Source: Bolinopsis microptera (lineage: Eukaryota; Ctenophora; Tentaculata; Lobata; Bolinopsidae). From it: a stretch of DNA of 62,000 bases. The notes under the pieces were generated by a model. It had not been told where the DNA came from and did not search any database. It was given only the letters and a program-made list of their open reading frames with translations. A program made the translations under genes and the position numbers. Location: contig NC_087076.1 in NCBI RefSeq assembly GCF_026151205.1, positions 877,692 through 939,691 on the forward strand, written 5' to 3'. Positions 22,955 through 35,524 of the stretch are shown here, piece after piece (position 1 is the stretch's first letter; every line of letters begins with the position of its first letter).

Positions 22955-23948
22955 CTATGCAGATGATTTTGATTTTCCTTTCTTGGCAAACCACTCATTG
23001 CTTTTGTCCTCGTCGATTGCTTTGTCGAGAAGATTGCTGCCCTCAGGGTCAAACTGAGACAAATCTCTGAAACCCTCATCTCCAACAAAACATATCTCAT
23101 ACCCATCAGGATCACTAAAGATAACAACTGAGACATCTGCTTTACCATCAGTTTTGAGTGTTACAAATGGTGTTAAAATTGTGAACCCTTTCTCAATAGC
23201 AAGTTGTTCAGCATCAGCAAGCACAGAAATAGGTACAGAAAAAGCAACACGTCCATATGCCTTAGCATGATTGATCTCTGCCTGGTGCACAAATTTAACA
23301 TAGGCTTGCGATTGATCAATTCCAAGAGTAGCACTGGTTTCAGATTGATCAAACACAGTCAAACCGAGTATTTCGTTCCAGAAACTGACAGTAGCTTGTA
23401 TGTTAGTTGAAGCAAGAGTAATTCCTGCAACTGGACCCCCAGATGAAGCATTCTTGTTTTCCAAATGAAACAAATATCCATCAGGAGACTCTAACATCTT
23501 ACTGCCATCACCAGTGACCTCTTCCTTAGCTGCAGCAAAAACATCACTTGACTCGATGTGCAAACCTAGGAAATCGTTTCCTAACTCGTACTTGTCAATC
23601 CCATAGTTATATGTCAGTTCAAGCACAAAGTTGGTGTCCTCCACCCCATATCCTATCATTGTCTTACTCCAACGACCCTGATAAGGTCCATTGCACGATG
23701 CATCACAACCTGATTAAATTATTGTCTGTGATTGGAACAAAAGTAAAGCCAAATCTCAAAGAAAAAACTTATGGTCGTCAATAAAATTATAGATAACTAT
23801 AAACGATTGAATAAGACAAGAGTATATAGCTACCTTCTTTGAACTCCTCATGCCGGAGAACTTTCATTCCTAGATGTCTCAGAAAGTTAACAGATTGGGC
23901 TCGATCTCCAATTTTAAACACCCAGTGTAAAGCTCGTCGTGTGGTCAT
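22955..23948 (-). CDS. GLOD4: Glyoxalase domain-containing protein 4
   Basis: Two exons, 23948-23834 and 23709-22955, give a 289-residue protein (human GLOD4 has 298). The start RRALHWVFKIGDR, GMKVLRHEEF, NGPYQGRWSKTM and ELTYNYGID, and the end ADVSVVIFSDPDGYEICFVG, DPEGSNLLD and DKSNEWFAKK are all near-identical to animal GLOD4. It has two glyoxalase/VOC folds (about residues 5-125 and 135-255). The family resembles glyoxalase I, but enzymatic activity is not established; mitochondrial association has been reported for the mammalian protein. The gene looks intact and conserved, with one 124-bp intron free of repeats, unlike the DMXL introns. Confidence 0.96.
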
Positions 23949-24946
23949 GGTGCTTATAAACCTAAAGATTAAGTTATCTGATTGAACATGCAAGGGAATT
24001 GTACGGCTGAATAGAACAAACTTTTTAAATTATTCAGCTGCCATCACAGAAACGAGAAAGGGGATACTAGGTACTAAATTATAGTACAACAATAATAATG
24101 AGTATCAATTGAAAAGGTAAATGCCATTGTTTTCTGATGTAAAATTTGCTTTGGTGGTACCGTGATTGAAGGTTAAATGAGGAGGGGCCCTGCCAAAAGA
24201 TCAGGAATCTTACTCAATGAAACAAGAAATTTAATGAAACCTGTCTGTTAAAGGTACATTTTAAATCAATATGTGTATTGTGTAATCATTTGATTTCAGC
24301 TGTTATGTAATATGTATCTGGTTTGCAGGAACCATATATTAATTTAACAAAACAAACATCTCCGTTAACTCCGTTACCATTTTACATGTCTCTGTGTGAA
24401 CTAGGCCTTCTCCGGACAAGGCCTTTTACGGACAGTTTTCGGGCGACATTTGCGCGACATTCTTACAATTTCGTTTACAATTTTGCTAGAACACCTCCTC
24501 ACAGATTCACTGTCCATAGTTTGTAACAAAATCCAAAATTTACAACAATATCCTTCTCACTGTAACACTTGGAAAGAGAGTGAAAAATGAGACGAAGATT
24601 GAATACTAAGACGGAGAATGAACACTGAAACAGAGATTGAACAGTGAGACAGATAATTAACTCTGAGATAGAGAATGAACAGTGGGACGGAGATTGAACA
24701 GTGAGACAGAGATTAATTTGTGAGACAAAGAATGAACACTGAGATGAACACTGAGATGAACACTGAGATGAACACTAATCACTAAGGGATACGAAGATTA
24801 AATACCGAGAAAGAGATTTAAAATACTGAGATAAAAAGTTAACCGTGAGTGCGGTAGAATATCATTACATGGTTATTGGTTGGCTTAATATCTAAGAAAA
24901 TGAGTGCTCGACTTTTAAAGTAATATATTATCAAACAGAAGACGTA
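23949..24946. other. Intergenic with a degenerate repeat
   Basis: No gene recognised. 24570-24830 holds degenerate copies of GAGACGGAGATTGAACAGT-like units, ending in three perfect GATGAACACTGA copies around 24743-24775. Confidence 0.55.
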
Positions 24947-25239
24947 TCAGTTTCTTTTGTAAATATAGGTTGCCATATCATTGGCGGTATCTGACAGTTT
25001 CTTTAAAAACAATGCACGGACATCATCGTCCATCACGTCAAACTCGGGATCATTAATGAAGGAAGTTATTCTGTTTGAATACTCCCGCCAATCTCCTTTA
25101 TAGTCTATATCCCGTTTCTTCTTTCTCTTATTCCTATTTTTTCCAACCTCATCATCTTCTACTTCTTCATCCTTATCTTCTGATGCTGGATAATCACAAC
25201 ATTTGTTTACATCAGCTGGACATACCCCAATATCACTTC
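24947..25239 (-). CDS. Unidentified protein, C-terminal exon
   Basis: A terminal exon of 293 nt with a good acceptor (TTTTTTGCAG, exon from 25239) and a stop at 24949-24947. It encodes 96 residues: a CPADVNKCCDYP cysteine cluster, an acidic stretch (EDKDEEVEDDEV), a basic patch resembling a nuclear localisation signal (NRNKRKKKR), then a probably helical domain with WREYSNRITSFINDPEF and ALFLKKLSDTANDMATYIY. The composition and preserved frame look like a real protein, but I do not recognise the family. Upstream exons were not found within the next 3 kb on this strand. Confidence 0.55.
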
Positions 25240-25654
25240 CTGCAAAAAACAATATTGAATTTTTCATTTCGACTATTATAAGAATAGGAAGCAAAGGAAA
25301 AAAAAACAGGAAAAAAAGGCAAAACCTGCGGTGTGATTTATGACTCTGATGTCAGAGAGTGATTACCCACTTTAACAGACAAAACCATCTTTGCCTGTCT
25401 AACCCTGATAACAACCAGGGTTCACACGGATTCCTTGCCTCGGAGGTCGAGCTAATGCCTTGCTTTTTTTTACATGCTAGGGTCAGCTGACTGATCACTG
25501 ATGGTGTCATAATCAAAGCTGATTTTACCCAACTTGCCGGTTTATGGCTCGCTACCAGCTTTTCACGAATACTATAATATTATTAATATTATAATAGGGG
25601 AGGGAGAAGTGAAACAAATCACAAATCCGCGCAGAGTGACGTGATTAGATTTGA

Positions 25655-25775
25655 AACTGGGGTCAATTGTCGCGAAATCTAAGGCTTAGTACGACAATTG
25701 ACCCCCGACAATTGACCCCCCGACAATTGACCCCCGACCATTAACCCTCGACCATTAACCCCCCGACAATTTACA
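25655..25775. repeat. CAATTGTCG inverted/tandem element, copy 1
   Basis: GGGGTCAATTGTCG, then CGAAATCTAAGGCTTAGTA, then CGACAATTGACCCCC, followed by three more CGACAATTGACCCC-type copies. The same hairpin and flanking arrays recur inverted at 48260-48926, so this is a dispersed element. Confidence 0.75.
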
Positions 25776-28611
25776 GGGTTGGGAAAATCGTTTTGTTGCA
25801 TTTTTTAAAGAACCGGCGTATTTTGCGTTTTTTAAAAGCCCTGCAGTTTCTTTTCGTTTAAATCGTAAATTCGCGCGCAAAAATTTCACCGGCGCGCCTT
25901 CCATTAATGATGCATTAGACACATACATTATAAGCATCGAGTGTGTTTAACGGACGGTCACTTGCGCCGCGCGAAATATGAATAGCATAGCGATCAATTA
26001 TGTGTCAACACTTACAATTTAATATTATATTGTGTTGTAAGATTTTTTTGTATAATGAGCCAATTTATGTTTTAAATTGATGAGTAATAATAGTTTTTGT
26101 TATTTGTTATTGACAAATACGCGTTCAATTCAATGTTGTGTGTTGATAAATATGGTAGTAATATGTAATATTGAATATGATTTTAAATATATGACACAAG
26201 TATCATTCTTACATTACATTAGAATTATATAAATATATAATTCTGGTTTTGCATCAAAAAGGAAGTAACAAATGTTTTTTCTGCAATCATATTTAAGTTA
26301 CAAATCACTAAACTGTAAACTGAAAACACAAATGACAAAGCCACGCGCCGATTTGTACGGCATTTTGTCATTATAACAACTTTTTAAATATCACAAATTC
26401 TGCCCTGTTCATTTTTCTTATAATTAGTATTGAACATAACTTTTGTGAAATAATGATTTGATATTAACTCCAAGTATCATTCGTTAAATTTTAGTCCAAG
26501 ATTGGTTTTTTATTTTCAGATGCGCGCATGTTTTGCTTGATTTCACAATCTGCAATCTTGGAATATCCTCCGCATAACTTCGGCTTGGAATTTACAAAAG
26601 TGTGCTGCTAGCTGTACAGTAGCAACGAATTTAAAACCTGTTTTGTCAAACACAAATTTGATTAAATTCATTTTAACTGCGTTTGTTGTTTTTCAATAAT
26701 TATTTCTATTGACTTGACAAGTCAAAACGTTAGTTAAATATCGGTTTTATGAAAATTTTCAAGTATTGCTACAGGGCCTTTGGAATGACTTTAGATGGTG
26801 CAAATTTAAACTATTGCCAGGAACTTCATGTGTTTTGAAATGTCAAATTTAAATTATTTGCAGCTTCCCTTTTTTGATCGTTTTTTGCTCATTAATGTTC
26901 AATGACTAAAATCCAGATAAAACGGATTTTAATTTATATTTCATTAGTAAAACAAAGTAATAGTCTGTCGAAAGACTGTTACTCATTGCAATAAAGTTGT
27001 AATTCTACTAACGTGTACAAATGGCTCTGTTCCGTAATTTTATTATCTTCAGCTGTATGTGTGCAGCTGGTTATGAAAAGTTGAGAACCGTTTGGTGTTG
27101 ATTTAATTTACGGGATCAACTCTATTTTAGGATTCAAATTCATTCATGCCCTTGTTAACTACATTTAATAAAGATCAATGTGGCAAGAAAACTTAAGTGC
27201 TTTTAATTTATTGTAAAACCAATAAATCTTCAATTAGAATGAACACACGACCGGCACTTCACACGGTGAAAGACAACCTTGGCATTCATCAGCAGATAAC
27301 ATGCATCAGCAGATAACCCTTACTCTTCAGATTATTTGATAATCATGAGGTATTTACTAATCACTTATAACTTATAATTATAATTCGTAAGTTCGTTTAT
27401 ACTTTGATCTATGAAAAGCTCTGTAATTACTACTTTCATAAAAATTTGCTTTTAAACCTTACCTAAGTTGGCACATGATATCATGAATATTGGATAATTT
27501 GTATTTTAACAGTTTAGCCAGTTTTCCTATCAGATCATTTTAAATGCATCTTAAACTGACAAACTCAATTTTGAGCCTAATGTAGCCTGGTATTAATTAT
27601 TATGGCGTAAGTGGCTGTTTTAGTGGTTTATTTGATTGCTATACCATAGTCATAGCAGCTTCATAATTGATTATTACTGTAAGTTCTAAGGTGTCGATAA
27701 TTGGTGGTTAATATTGATCAAAACCGACCATTTGTTGACAATTAGTCACATATTTTATTCAATTTATTGTAATTCGTGTACCAAATGTGGTTTAAAAGAT
27801 ACCATATATGTGCTGAAAACAGCGGTTAAATTGGTTTGAAACGTGCAATTACCCACATATATGAAACCACGTATCTACATTTGATACGTATCCTCCCTTA
27901 ACAATTATTCTGACGTACTGAGTTGAATTTCAGAGCTTAATCATCGCTTGAATGACTTAAATGTACATCTTTGTTGGGTATATTTTAATGTCGAAGCGTG
28001 TAATAAATGTTAGAATTTATTTATTTATTTATTAAAATATGGCTATTTAGGTGGTTTATCTATCTGTATACTCACATGTCATGATACGAGCTTCATTATT
28101 CATTTGTACTGATAATAATGAAGTGCTGTAAAATGGTGGTTAATAATGATCCAGAGAGATATTATTCTATCATTTATGTAGAATGTAGATCATTGTTTAA
28201 TAAGTCTGAATGGATGTACAAAATTTTGTAAATTTGCAGCCGTCTCACATGTCACTATAAAGTGCTTGTCACTATATAGTCCTGTCCCTATATAGTGCAG
28301 CAATCCTCAAATGTATCTAACCATCTCATTATAGCTTGTTGTGCTCTCTATAGTACTGGCTATTATGGCAAGTGAACTCCAATCCGTAGCAGAATCTACG
28401 GTAAAACTTTTCTTGTCAACTAATTTTAGATTTTAGTACTGCCAAAATGAGTATATCCTCAATATTCTGCTTCTCAATTTGTAAGCAGTAAATTCTAATG
28501 TAGGAATCAACATTATCATAGAAGTGTTGAAAGTAAACCCTTTTAATGCTTTCAACACAGCTGTGATCTAAACCAGGTATTATCTGGCAAGCTAATAACC
28601 TGATGTTTCAG
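25776..28611. other. AT-rich region with no supported gene
   Basis: Nearly 3 kb of AT-rich sequence. I found no exon with acceptable splice sites and protein similarity on either strand, and no array. Confidence 0.5.
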
Positions 28612-28737
28612 AAATGGAAGATGTTCTTCCCAGTGACCTTCATCATGTCCATCCTGTGGATCGCAGTATTCTCCTACCTCATGGTTTGGTGGACTGAGAC
28701 ACTCGGCCGAACTCTTGGCTTGGGAGAGAAACCAGAG
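28612..28737 (+). CDS. Lone exon of an SLC24-type Na+/Ca2+,K+ exchanger
   Basis: A 126-nt exon (42 codons, phase 0 at both ends) between acceptor GATGTTTCAG and donor GTTTGT. The protein contains FFPVTFIMSILWIAVFSYLM, followed by VWWTETLGRTLGLGEKPE. This matches a conserved block that opens the second exchanger domain of NCKX proteins (human form FPVTFxMSIxWIAVFSYxMV...GxTLGIP). These plasma-membrane exchangers extrude Ca2+ in exchange for Na+ with K+ co-transport. The preceding and following exons, including the next with the second alpha-repeat, are not found nearby. It may be an exon of a gene with very long introns, or a stranded copy. Confidence 0.7.
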
Positions 28738-31078
28738 GTTTGTCTACACTTCAAATAGTTTGTTAAACTCTTACTTTTTGTGTGTGTTCTTTACACAGTG
28801 AACACACAAGTTCAAGTCATTACCTTCGAAGGTCTAAATTAGATTAGTCTCATGAAACTTAGATTTGAAACAAAAGAAAACAGATGCGATTTTGACGTCA
28901 CAATTGTTGTGACCTTATATAGTGCAGAGAGTACAGAACATTCTATAGTTATTACAATGTATGTATAGTGTATACATCAATATCCTTGGAACACTCCGAC
29001 TCATTGTAATATTTCCATTATTTCCATGGTTAGGTTCGCAAATCAAGTTCCCTGATTATTTTTTCCATCCTAACATGCACTTTTTAGTCTGGAAAGTAGA
29101 CGTAAATTCTACGTCTACTTTCTAGTAGATGTTTCTAGTAGTTACTTTCTGCTACCTCCATGCCAACTTTACCCAGCTGCCACTGCACCAGCACGTTATA
29201 ATTGTATTAACCTCTGAATGGTACCCTCTGCTTGTTGGTAATTGTAAGAGATACTACTTTATAAATTCATCTACTATTTCTCTGCGCTGACGTTTTATTA
29301 TGACTTTACTCATGCCATCACCTTTCTTTTATCTGTCATCTAACATTTTCACCCTTCTCATCAGCTGGTAACCTGCTACTCCTTTAAGTTTTAACATATT
29401 ATGGATATACTTCTAATTTAGATTCTGTTTTTGGTCACTTATTTTACAACTTAAGTCGGCAGAGTCTTATTGCTCGCGCATTTGCTTGCTTAAATTTTAG
29501 CCCTCTTTACTCTCGCTTGCGCTCCCCTTAGTGTCACAAACACTAGTGTAGGGCTCCTTTTCGACTGAGTCCTGTTTCCCTTGCTCATGCTCGCTAGTTA
29601 GTGCCGCATATTTGTTCACACACTCCCGCGCACGTAGCATTTTATTTTTTACAGCTAGGCACTGGAAGATGTCTTCACTTTGCACAGTGTAAACATTCAA
29701 TCGAAGTACAGCACAACTACGGTGCACATTAAAAACAATGTTAAATTAGGCCTTCTTTCGGACTTCTCCTCAGTGATTAAAGTGCTTCTACCTAGCCCTG
29801 CCTACCATTGAACTGTAATTCAAAACGTTCTTTTGATGTTGCCATACTGCACTGATCTCTCCTCGTTCACTTGCCTGGCCAAGTGCAGTGTGGTGGCTCC
29901 TTAACTACTATTGTAGGCTTTGTGTGTATATTTTAGGCCATATAAAATTGGCTGGACAGCTCTTGACCACCCATCACAACATGCACCTCAACCTCTCCCA
30001 CGTAACCTCCATGTGGACCACTCTCTAGTAAACACTTTACCACTATAATTATCCCACTATTACTGTTTTCCCCAATCTTCAATATATTCGGATTTCATAT
30101 TGTGCACACTCTTTTAGTGTTATGTTTCAATCTCCATTGCGACATGTTTACAAGTTAATAGCTTCAGCCCACTTATTATCTTTAGTAGTTTAATTCCCCC
30201 TTACTCTGTGCCTAGCACTTCACTCTCATTAGTCTGCATTTAATGTTTAAGCCATTAGTAACCCTTCTCTCCTTGTTTTCACTGTCCGTTTACCCAGCAT
30301 CGTGATAATTACCTGCTACTTTATTTATTCTACCTCCTCCCACACGAGGAATTCTTAACACGTGGCTTCATCACGAGTTACCCAGCTTAGTGATATTTAC
30401 CGGTTATTTTAATTTTTCTCGACAATTTGTCCCTCTTTGTTGTGATATGTTTCTTTCTCTATAACGACTTGTTAACCAGTTATTAGCTTCAGCCCACTTT
30501 TATCTTCTAGTAGTCTTTTTCTCCCTTACTCTGTACTCCATTTAGTGATTAAGCCATTACTGTTTAAGCCATTAGTATCCCTTCTCTCTTTGTTTTCACG
30601 GTCCATTTACCCAGCATAATGTTAATTACCTGCTACTTCAATTATTCTCGACTTTTAGTGATTAGTCCCTCTTTGTTGAGATATGTTTCAAGCTCTATTG
30701 CGACATGTTTACAAGTTAATAGCTTCAGCTCACTTTATCTTACTCTGTGCCTAGCACTTCACTCCCATTAGTCTGCAATTAGTGTTTAAGCCATTAGTAC
30801 CCCTTCTCTCCTTGTTTTCACGGTCCGTTTACCCAGCATCGTGATAATTTCCTGCTACTTTATTTCAACCTCCTCCTTCACGAGTAATTCTTAACACGTG
30901 GCTACATCACGAGTTACCTCCTCTCTGTTCCTCTGTTTCCAATTTGTTTTAATACTTGCACCTAATTCGGTTGCAACTGTTAGCTTTAATTGTTTCATAG
31001 AATTTACGGTTTTCAGTTTTACCATCTTATCTTTATTTTATACTCACGACTCTGTACAGAGTTATTTTATCTCCAGCT
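28738..31078. other. No supported gene; degenerate direct repeats in the right half
   Basis: From about 30130 to 30930, segments with CCCAGCATCGTGATAATTACCTGCTAC, CACTCTCATTAGTCTGC and TAACACGTGGCT recur two to four times at irregular spacing. This suggests an old duplicated element. A 76-codon frame at 29727-29497 (-) lacks support. Confidence 0.45.
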
Positions 31079-31615
31079 ATGGATACACTGGATGGTATTC
31101 CACTCGAACATTCTTTTTCCTCATTTTGGCACCTAGACGGTATGCCCATGAACTCTCAAGATGAGTCAGTTATAACTACCCAACCACACCAGCTTTTACA
31201 GTCCAATACTGTTTCCTCTCCCTCGGACGTCTGCAACAACTGGGATATTGACGGCACACCACTGTATGAGAATGAAATACATACTGGCTCACTCGCTGTT
31301 TGCAAATCTCCCAACATTATGGACGCACCAATGGAAGACCTTCCAGTACCCACCCCCTCTACAACGGCTACGCATCCTCCCTTGGCCAACGAGAGCCCAC
31401 AATCTCAAGGACCCGGGAATTCTGATAAGTTCCTCAAAGCCCTCGATACCGCCATCCACCAAGCAAGACTTTCGACCGGTTCCTCATCTCACCTCACCAA
31501 TGAATCCAATATCATCTGCCACCAACTCAACTGTCACAGATCTGTTGGTCCTATCGATAACCTTCAATCTATCATAGCTTCGTCCTCCTCCCCTGCTCCT
31601 TGGGTGTTTTCTTAG
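31079..31615 (+). CDS. Uncharacterised 178-residue open frame with DGxP motifs
   Basis: An uninterrupted frame with ATG, rich in Ser, Pro, Thr and His. It has three short acidic motifs LDGIPLE, LDGMPMN and IDGTPLYEN, and no membrane segment or recognised domain. DG-x-P-L/M motifs of this kind occur in some splicing-associated proteins, but that is a weak resemblance. It directly follows the direct-repeat region, so it could belong to an old mobile element or be part of a spliced gene. I cannot decide from sequence. Confidence 0.35.
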   Translation: MDTLDGIPLEHSFSSFWHLDGMPMNSQDESVITTQPHQLLQSNTVSSPSDVCNNWDIDGTPLYENEIHTGSLAVCKSPNIMDAPMEDLPVPTPSTTATHPPLANESPQSQGPGNSDKFLKALDTAIHQARLSTGSSSHLTNESNIICHQLNCHRSVGPIDNLQSIIASSSSPAPWVFS

Positions 31616-32293
31616 TGCTTCTACTTGTGAAGAAACCAAAGGTTGAGTTCTTCTCTAACCAGTTTTACCCTTTTGAAGTAGTGAGATTAACTATAGAACG
31701 ACCTAAAATGAAGCGGTTTATAATGCGCAAAAATTGTGAACGCGCCTTTGTGATATATTTAGGAAGAAATTCGGAGTTGGCGGGATAATCACAGACATTG
31801 CATACGATGTATTTCCCGCCCTAAAGAATATACTAGAAGTTCTGGGAGAGTTTTCTACATGTTTGTCAGTCACAATTATCTTTCTGCCGAACGGAAAAAA
31901 AATTGTAAGCAATTCTTCCGCTGGCGCCTAGCAACCACGCGCAATATAACCGAGCCGCGCGCAATAATTGATATCATATTGATGTAATTAATTATTTTAG
32001 CGTATCCAAGCTTCCAAAATCGACCATAACTTGACTTCTGATGATAAATTTACTAATTCATTAATATCATTCTAGAGGTAATCGTTTAAACTTCAATTCA
32101 GTTTCAAAGTTTAGTCCGAAAGAAGGTAAATTTTGTCTAAAATCGCCACTAAAGAGAAAAATTCGGATTTGTGTATAGAAAATAAACATTTTGGCAGAAC
32201 TTTCGAAGTCTTCAGCATTCTCTCTGGTATTAAACTGTTCAATTTCTCAGGTTTATACAACCCCCGGAAGTACAGACAACAAAGCAGACATAA

Positions 32294-32713
32294 TCTGGAA
32301 TATCGATAACCTCTAAAGCTCTAAGTGGACCCAAAATAAAAGCAACTCCTGGAGGCTGGGATTATGAAAGATTTCCACGAAACTCACGCCAGCTGCTTCA
32401 CACATTGAAAATTAAGATCAGAGAACTGAAAAGTAAAAGCGGATCTTGGCGTTTCAACAATTCCTCTAGACTCGTGTCTGCTGCTTTACGGCTTAAAAAT
32501 TATGAGAACTGGTGGATCAAAAGTAAGTAGAGTTTAACAGTTTGAGATTTACTAGATTTTTCTCCCAACACTCAGATTTTAACTCTAATATCAACCGTTC
32601 ACCTTATCGTTATTTAGTTCCTTATCCTTATCTGAGAATCTGTTTCAGATATGGACGGTATAGATAAAGGACGTCTAGAAATGAGCAGCCTTGACCTTTC
32701 TTTCCCACCGTGA
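32294..32713 (+). CDS. Unidentified gene, last two exons
   Basis: A frame open from about 32294 ends at a strong donor (A|GTAAGT, exon end 32522). The next exon starts after TCTGTTTCAG at 32649 and restores the frame, ending at TGA 32711-32713. AATAAA follows at 32724-32729. The predicted end includes GGWDYERFPRNSRQLL, LKIKIRELKSKSG, NYENWWIKN and MDGIDKGRLEMSSLDLSFPP. The match of phase, strong splice sites and the polyadenylation signal support a real 3' end. The start of the first of these exons is uncertain (an acceptor between 32295 and 32340 is needed), and the family is not recognised. Confidence 0.45.
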
Positions 32714-32723
32714 CAGGCAGAAT

Positions 32724-32729
32724 AATAAA
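32724..32729 (+). terminator. AATAAA polyadenylation signal
   Basis: AATAAA eleven bases after the TGA of the preceding two-exon model. Confidence 0.45.
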
Positions 32730-33069
32730 GCTATCAAAGCTATCAAGTATTGGCAACTGATCTTCACCCAGCAGACTCTCAATTTTTAAACCAGATAGAA
32801 ACAACTGTTAGCAAATCAGTTTCGGCCCAGTGCAAAACTGGGCCAAATCATATAAAAACTGCTAATATCTGCTATAACAGATCCGGCTTTGTTTCACGCC
32901 GCCGTTTTCCTCTTAGTCTTATACAATTAATTACTTCCCAGGTCTTTTTACTATTCCGGCTATTTTCTGCAAATTTACCAGATACAGAGAAGTATTCTGT
33001 TTTCACATTTTTACGTGTTTTCTTTAGGACTTTTCTGTTGAAATAACTTGTTTCAATAAAAATTTAATT

Positions 33070-33145
33070 TTGGCCAAGACAGGGAGTCGAACTCAGTGCC
33101 ACTGAGCCAGTCGCCCTCTCAGCCAACTAGGCTATCAAGCCGGAG
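33070..33145 (-). other. tRNA-like sequence, probably tRNA-derived SINE
   Basis: On the minus strand TAGCCTAGTTGG (33134-33123) matches the polymerase III A box and GTTCGACTCC (33092-33083) the B box, with tRNA-like spacing of 30 nt. The acceptor and anticodon stems do not pair properly, so a functional tRNA is unlikely. A tRNA-derived short interspersed element or decayed tRNA fits. Confidence 0.5.
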
Positions 33146-33512
33146 GCCGAAAATCAAAATTAACTACCATATTGATGACACCACGCACTGCCTATGCAAA
33201 GTTATTCTACGACGATGCACATTTTTAGCCATATTTGGGGGCTTGCGCGGCGCGAAAGCTTTAAGCTTTCATAACTCTACCCAGGAACAGTCCCCAGAAC
33301 TGGTTAAGGATGCGATGTCCGAGTTAGAGCATGTACTTTAAGAGGATGTATGATTTATCACAGCTACGTCCACACAGTGGCATCGCAAATGGGTATAGTC
33401 GCGAACGCGAAGAAACCGCAGGGAGACGAATTTGCGTTATTGAAAATGCCAGAAATCAACAAATTTCTGAACATCACGCAACCAGCGGTAGTTAAACATT
33501 TTTAAATTTTTG

Positions 33513-34470
33513 TAGCGCGATGCACTACTGGGTCGCGCGCGCATCAAATAATGCTTCTCGCAACCACTTCGGTAGATCGGCGAAGTGCACCACTGTGCCT
33601 CACCGAGCTGCGAAGGATTGACATCGTGAATCAAGTGATATGACCGTATAATAGGTAGTGCGCCATCGACAGTGAGCCGCGCGTGCCGACTGTAGGATGG
33701 TTTTTTAGCGCTAATTTCGGCCAGCACAATTTTCTTCAAACAAATAGATATTGAGTATCCTTCCCGACCTCCAATTGCAACAAAAATTTGTAAGCTTACT
33801 TAAAGACTTACAAGGAAAGTGTCCGAAAAATTTAAAGCATATCCAACCATCAAACATTATGTTACAGCTAAAAGTAGCGTATTTTGCCCCATTTTGATCA
33901 CTATATCAACTCCGATATCCACAAAATTTTTCGGACAGTTGTGAAAGCCCTATTGGAAGGTCGTCGCCAATTTCCAGAATGATCTCATTGAAGGAACTGA
34001 AGATAAATCCAAATAATACGACAAAAATGGTCAAATTTGGACAAATTTGGTCAAATTACGCGACTTTTACAGCTACTTTTGCTCCAAAAGCCGCGCACCA
34101 TCAAATATGGCACCTAGGCGAAACTCACTGATCTTTCCAAAAAGGTATGACAAATTTGGTATTGTGGAAATTCTCACAATCTTTAGAAAACAGTGGTACA
34201 AAAATTTTTAAAATCCGAGCAAGTTTATTTTTATCGTGCACCTCCTACGTATAAGGAAGTTAGTCTAATTTCTCGTTAGGGTTAGGGTTTCAGCATATGC
34301 TTTTGTTATGGATTGGGTTAGGGTTAGGGTTGGAATCAGACTAGAGGGTTAGGGTTTCGAATAGTCTTTCAGGGCCAGCTAGAGAACGGGTTGAAAAAGT
34401 CACGTGACAGTCGAGTGTAGAGTGATTAATCATCATCCAGCTCGGTGAGGACCAGTAGCGCATCGCGCTA
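33513..34470. mobile_element. Possible element bounded by inverted GC-rich arms
   Basis: TAGCGCGATGCACTACTGG at 33513 and CACCGAGCTG at 33601 recur inverted at about 34450-34470 and 34438-34447. The interior is AT-rich without an open frame. The spacing of the two arm segments differs between the ends, so the boundary is uncertain. Confidence 0.35.
34275..34355. repeat. Interstitial telomere-like TTAGGG tracts
   Basis: Three short blocks of two to three GGGTTA units (near 34278, 34316 and 34348). This is the common animal telomere motif at an internal position. A further pair lies at about 48332-48344. Confidence 0.65.
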
Positions 34471-34515
34471 CAAGTTATCGGCAACATGAGGCAAGTGCTA
34501 CGACGCTGAAGTAGC

Positions 34516-35524
34516 GCACGCCGGGTCAGTCCACTAAAAATGGACAAAACGTTCCAAAAAGTTCGATCATGGATTTGTGCATTTTACTTTAATGTTTAAA
34601 TAATTACGTCTTACCATTAAAATCGAAATCAGCATTTACAAATGTACATAGAACGGACAAAAGCTATTTGTTAAAAGTTCACATTGTCAAAAAAACATTT
34701 AACGGGTGTTACTCGTAAAATATTTGTTCCAAATATTAGGCACAGTAATGAAAACCCAAGTCACGCGACAGCGCGCTGGCGAGTGAATTAGTTTGTAGTT
34801 AAACTTAAAGCCACTGCCAGTGATACACTGCGGTACTGTGCAGAGTCGAGCTCCAAATGATTTACATTGTTTATCATCTATCAACTATTCATAATTATCA
34901 ATTATGTTAGACGACATTCACACAAAAGGACAACAGATCAAGAATTGCATTTGACAAGCTATTATCTGATGACGTCATGAAACTGAGCGTGCCGTTCCTT
35001 ATTTGCGGGCGTGCTTGTAAGTCTTGTGACTGCAAACTTGAAGCCATCGTGACATGCAAACTTTTTGTGTGGCATAAACTTAAAAATTCAAACTCATTTG
35101 CACAATTAACAGGCTGTGGTAGTTTAATCGTTAATTTCATGACATGCAGCTTTAGTTGCTTCCGATTTTTGTCATTTAAGTTTAGTTGCAATGTTGCATC
35201 ACATTTAATTGTAGTTGCAATGTTTATCGTTATCAAAAAGCAACAGATGCGTGACGCTAGAGTTTACACTTTTGATGCAGTTAGCATGGTTAGTCACAAT
35301 TTCGACTCTTAAACATTAAATAGCCTGGCCAGATATTTAGGTAGTTTCGTTTGTTCACATAATATTAATAATTTGACAATTTTCCTTTGAATCTTTATCG
35401 TAGTTTACCTTAGTGAATGAAACTCAATTACTGTTCTGAGTAAACTACATATTAAATTCATGCTGCATGTATTGTCTTGACTCGGCGGTTTGATATTTAC
35501 AGTGCGGTTTTGAGTGTATTGAAT
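34516..35524. other. No supported gene
   Basis: AT-rich sequence. Open frames on both strands overlap at 34907-35312 without recognisable similarity or splice context. Confidence 0.4.

Noticed and set aside
29497-29727. 76-codon frame on the minus strand
   Set aside because: Reasonable composition, but no splice neighbours, no similarity and it lies in a region of degenerate repeats.
32750-33046. 98-codon frame on the plus strand
   Set aside because: Low-complexity translation just after a polyadenylation signal; nothing supports it.
34275-34355. True telomere
   Set aside because: Only two to three TTAGGG units per block, internal and flanked by unique sequence.
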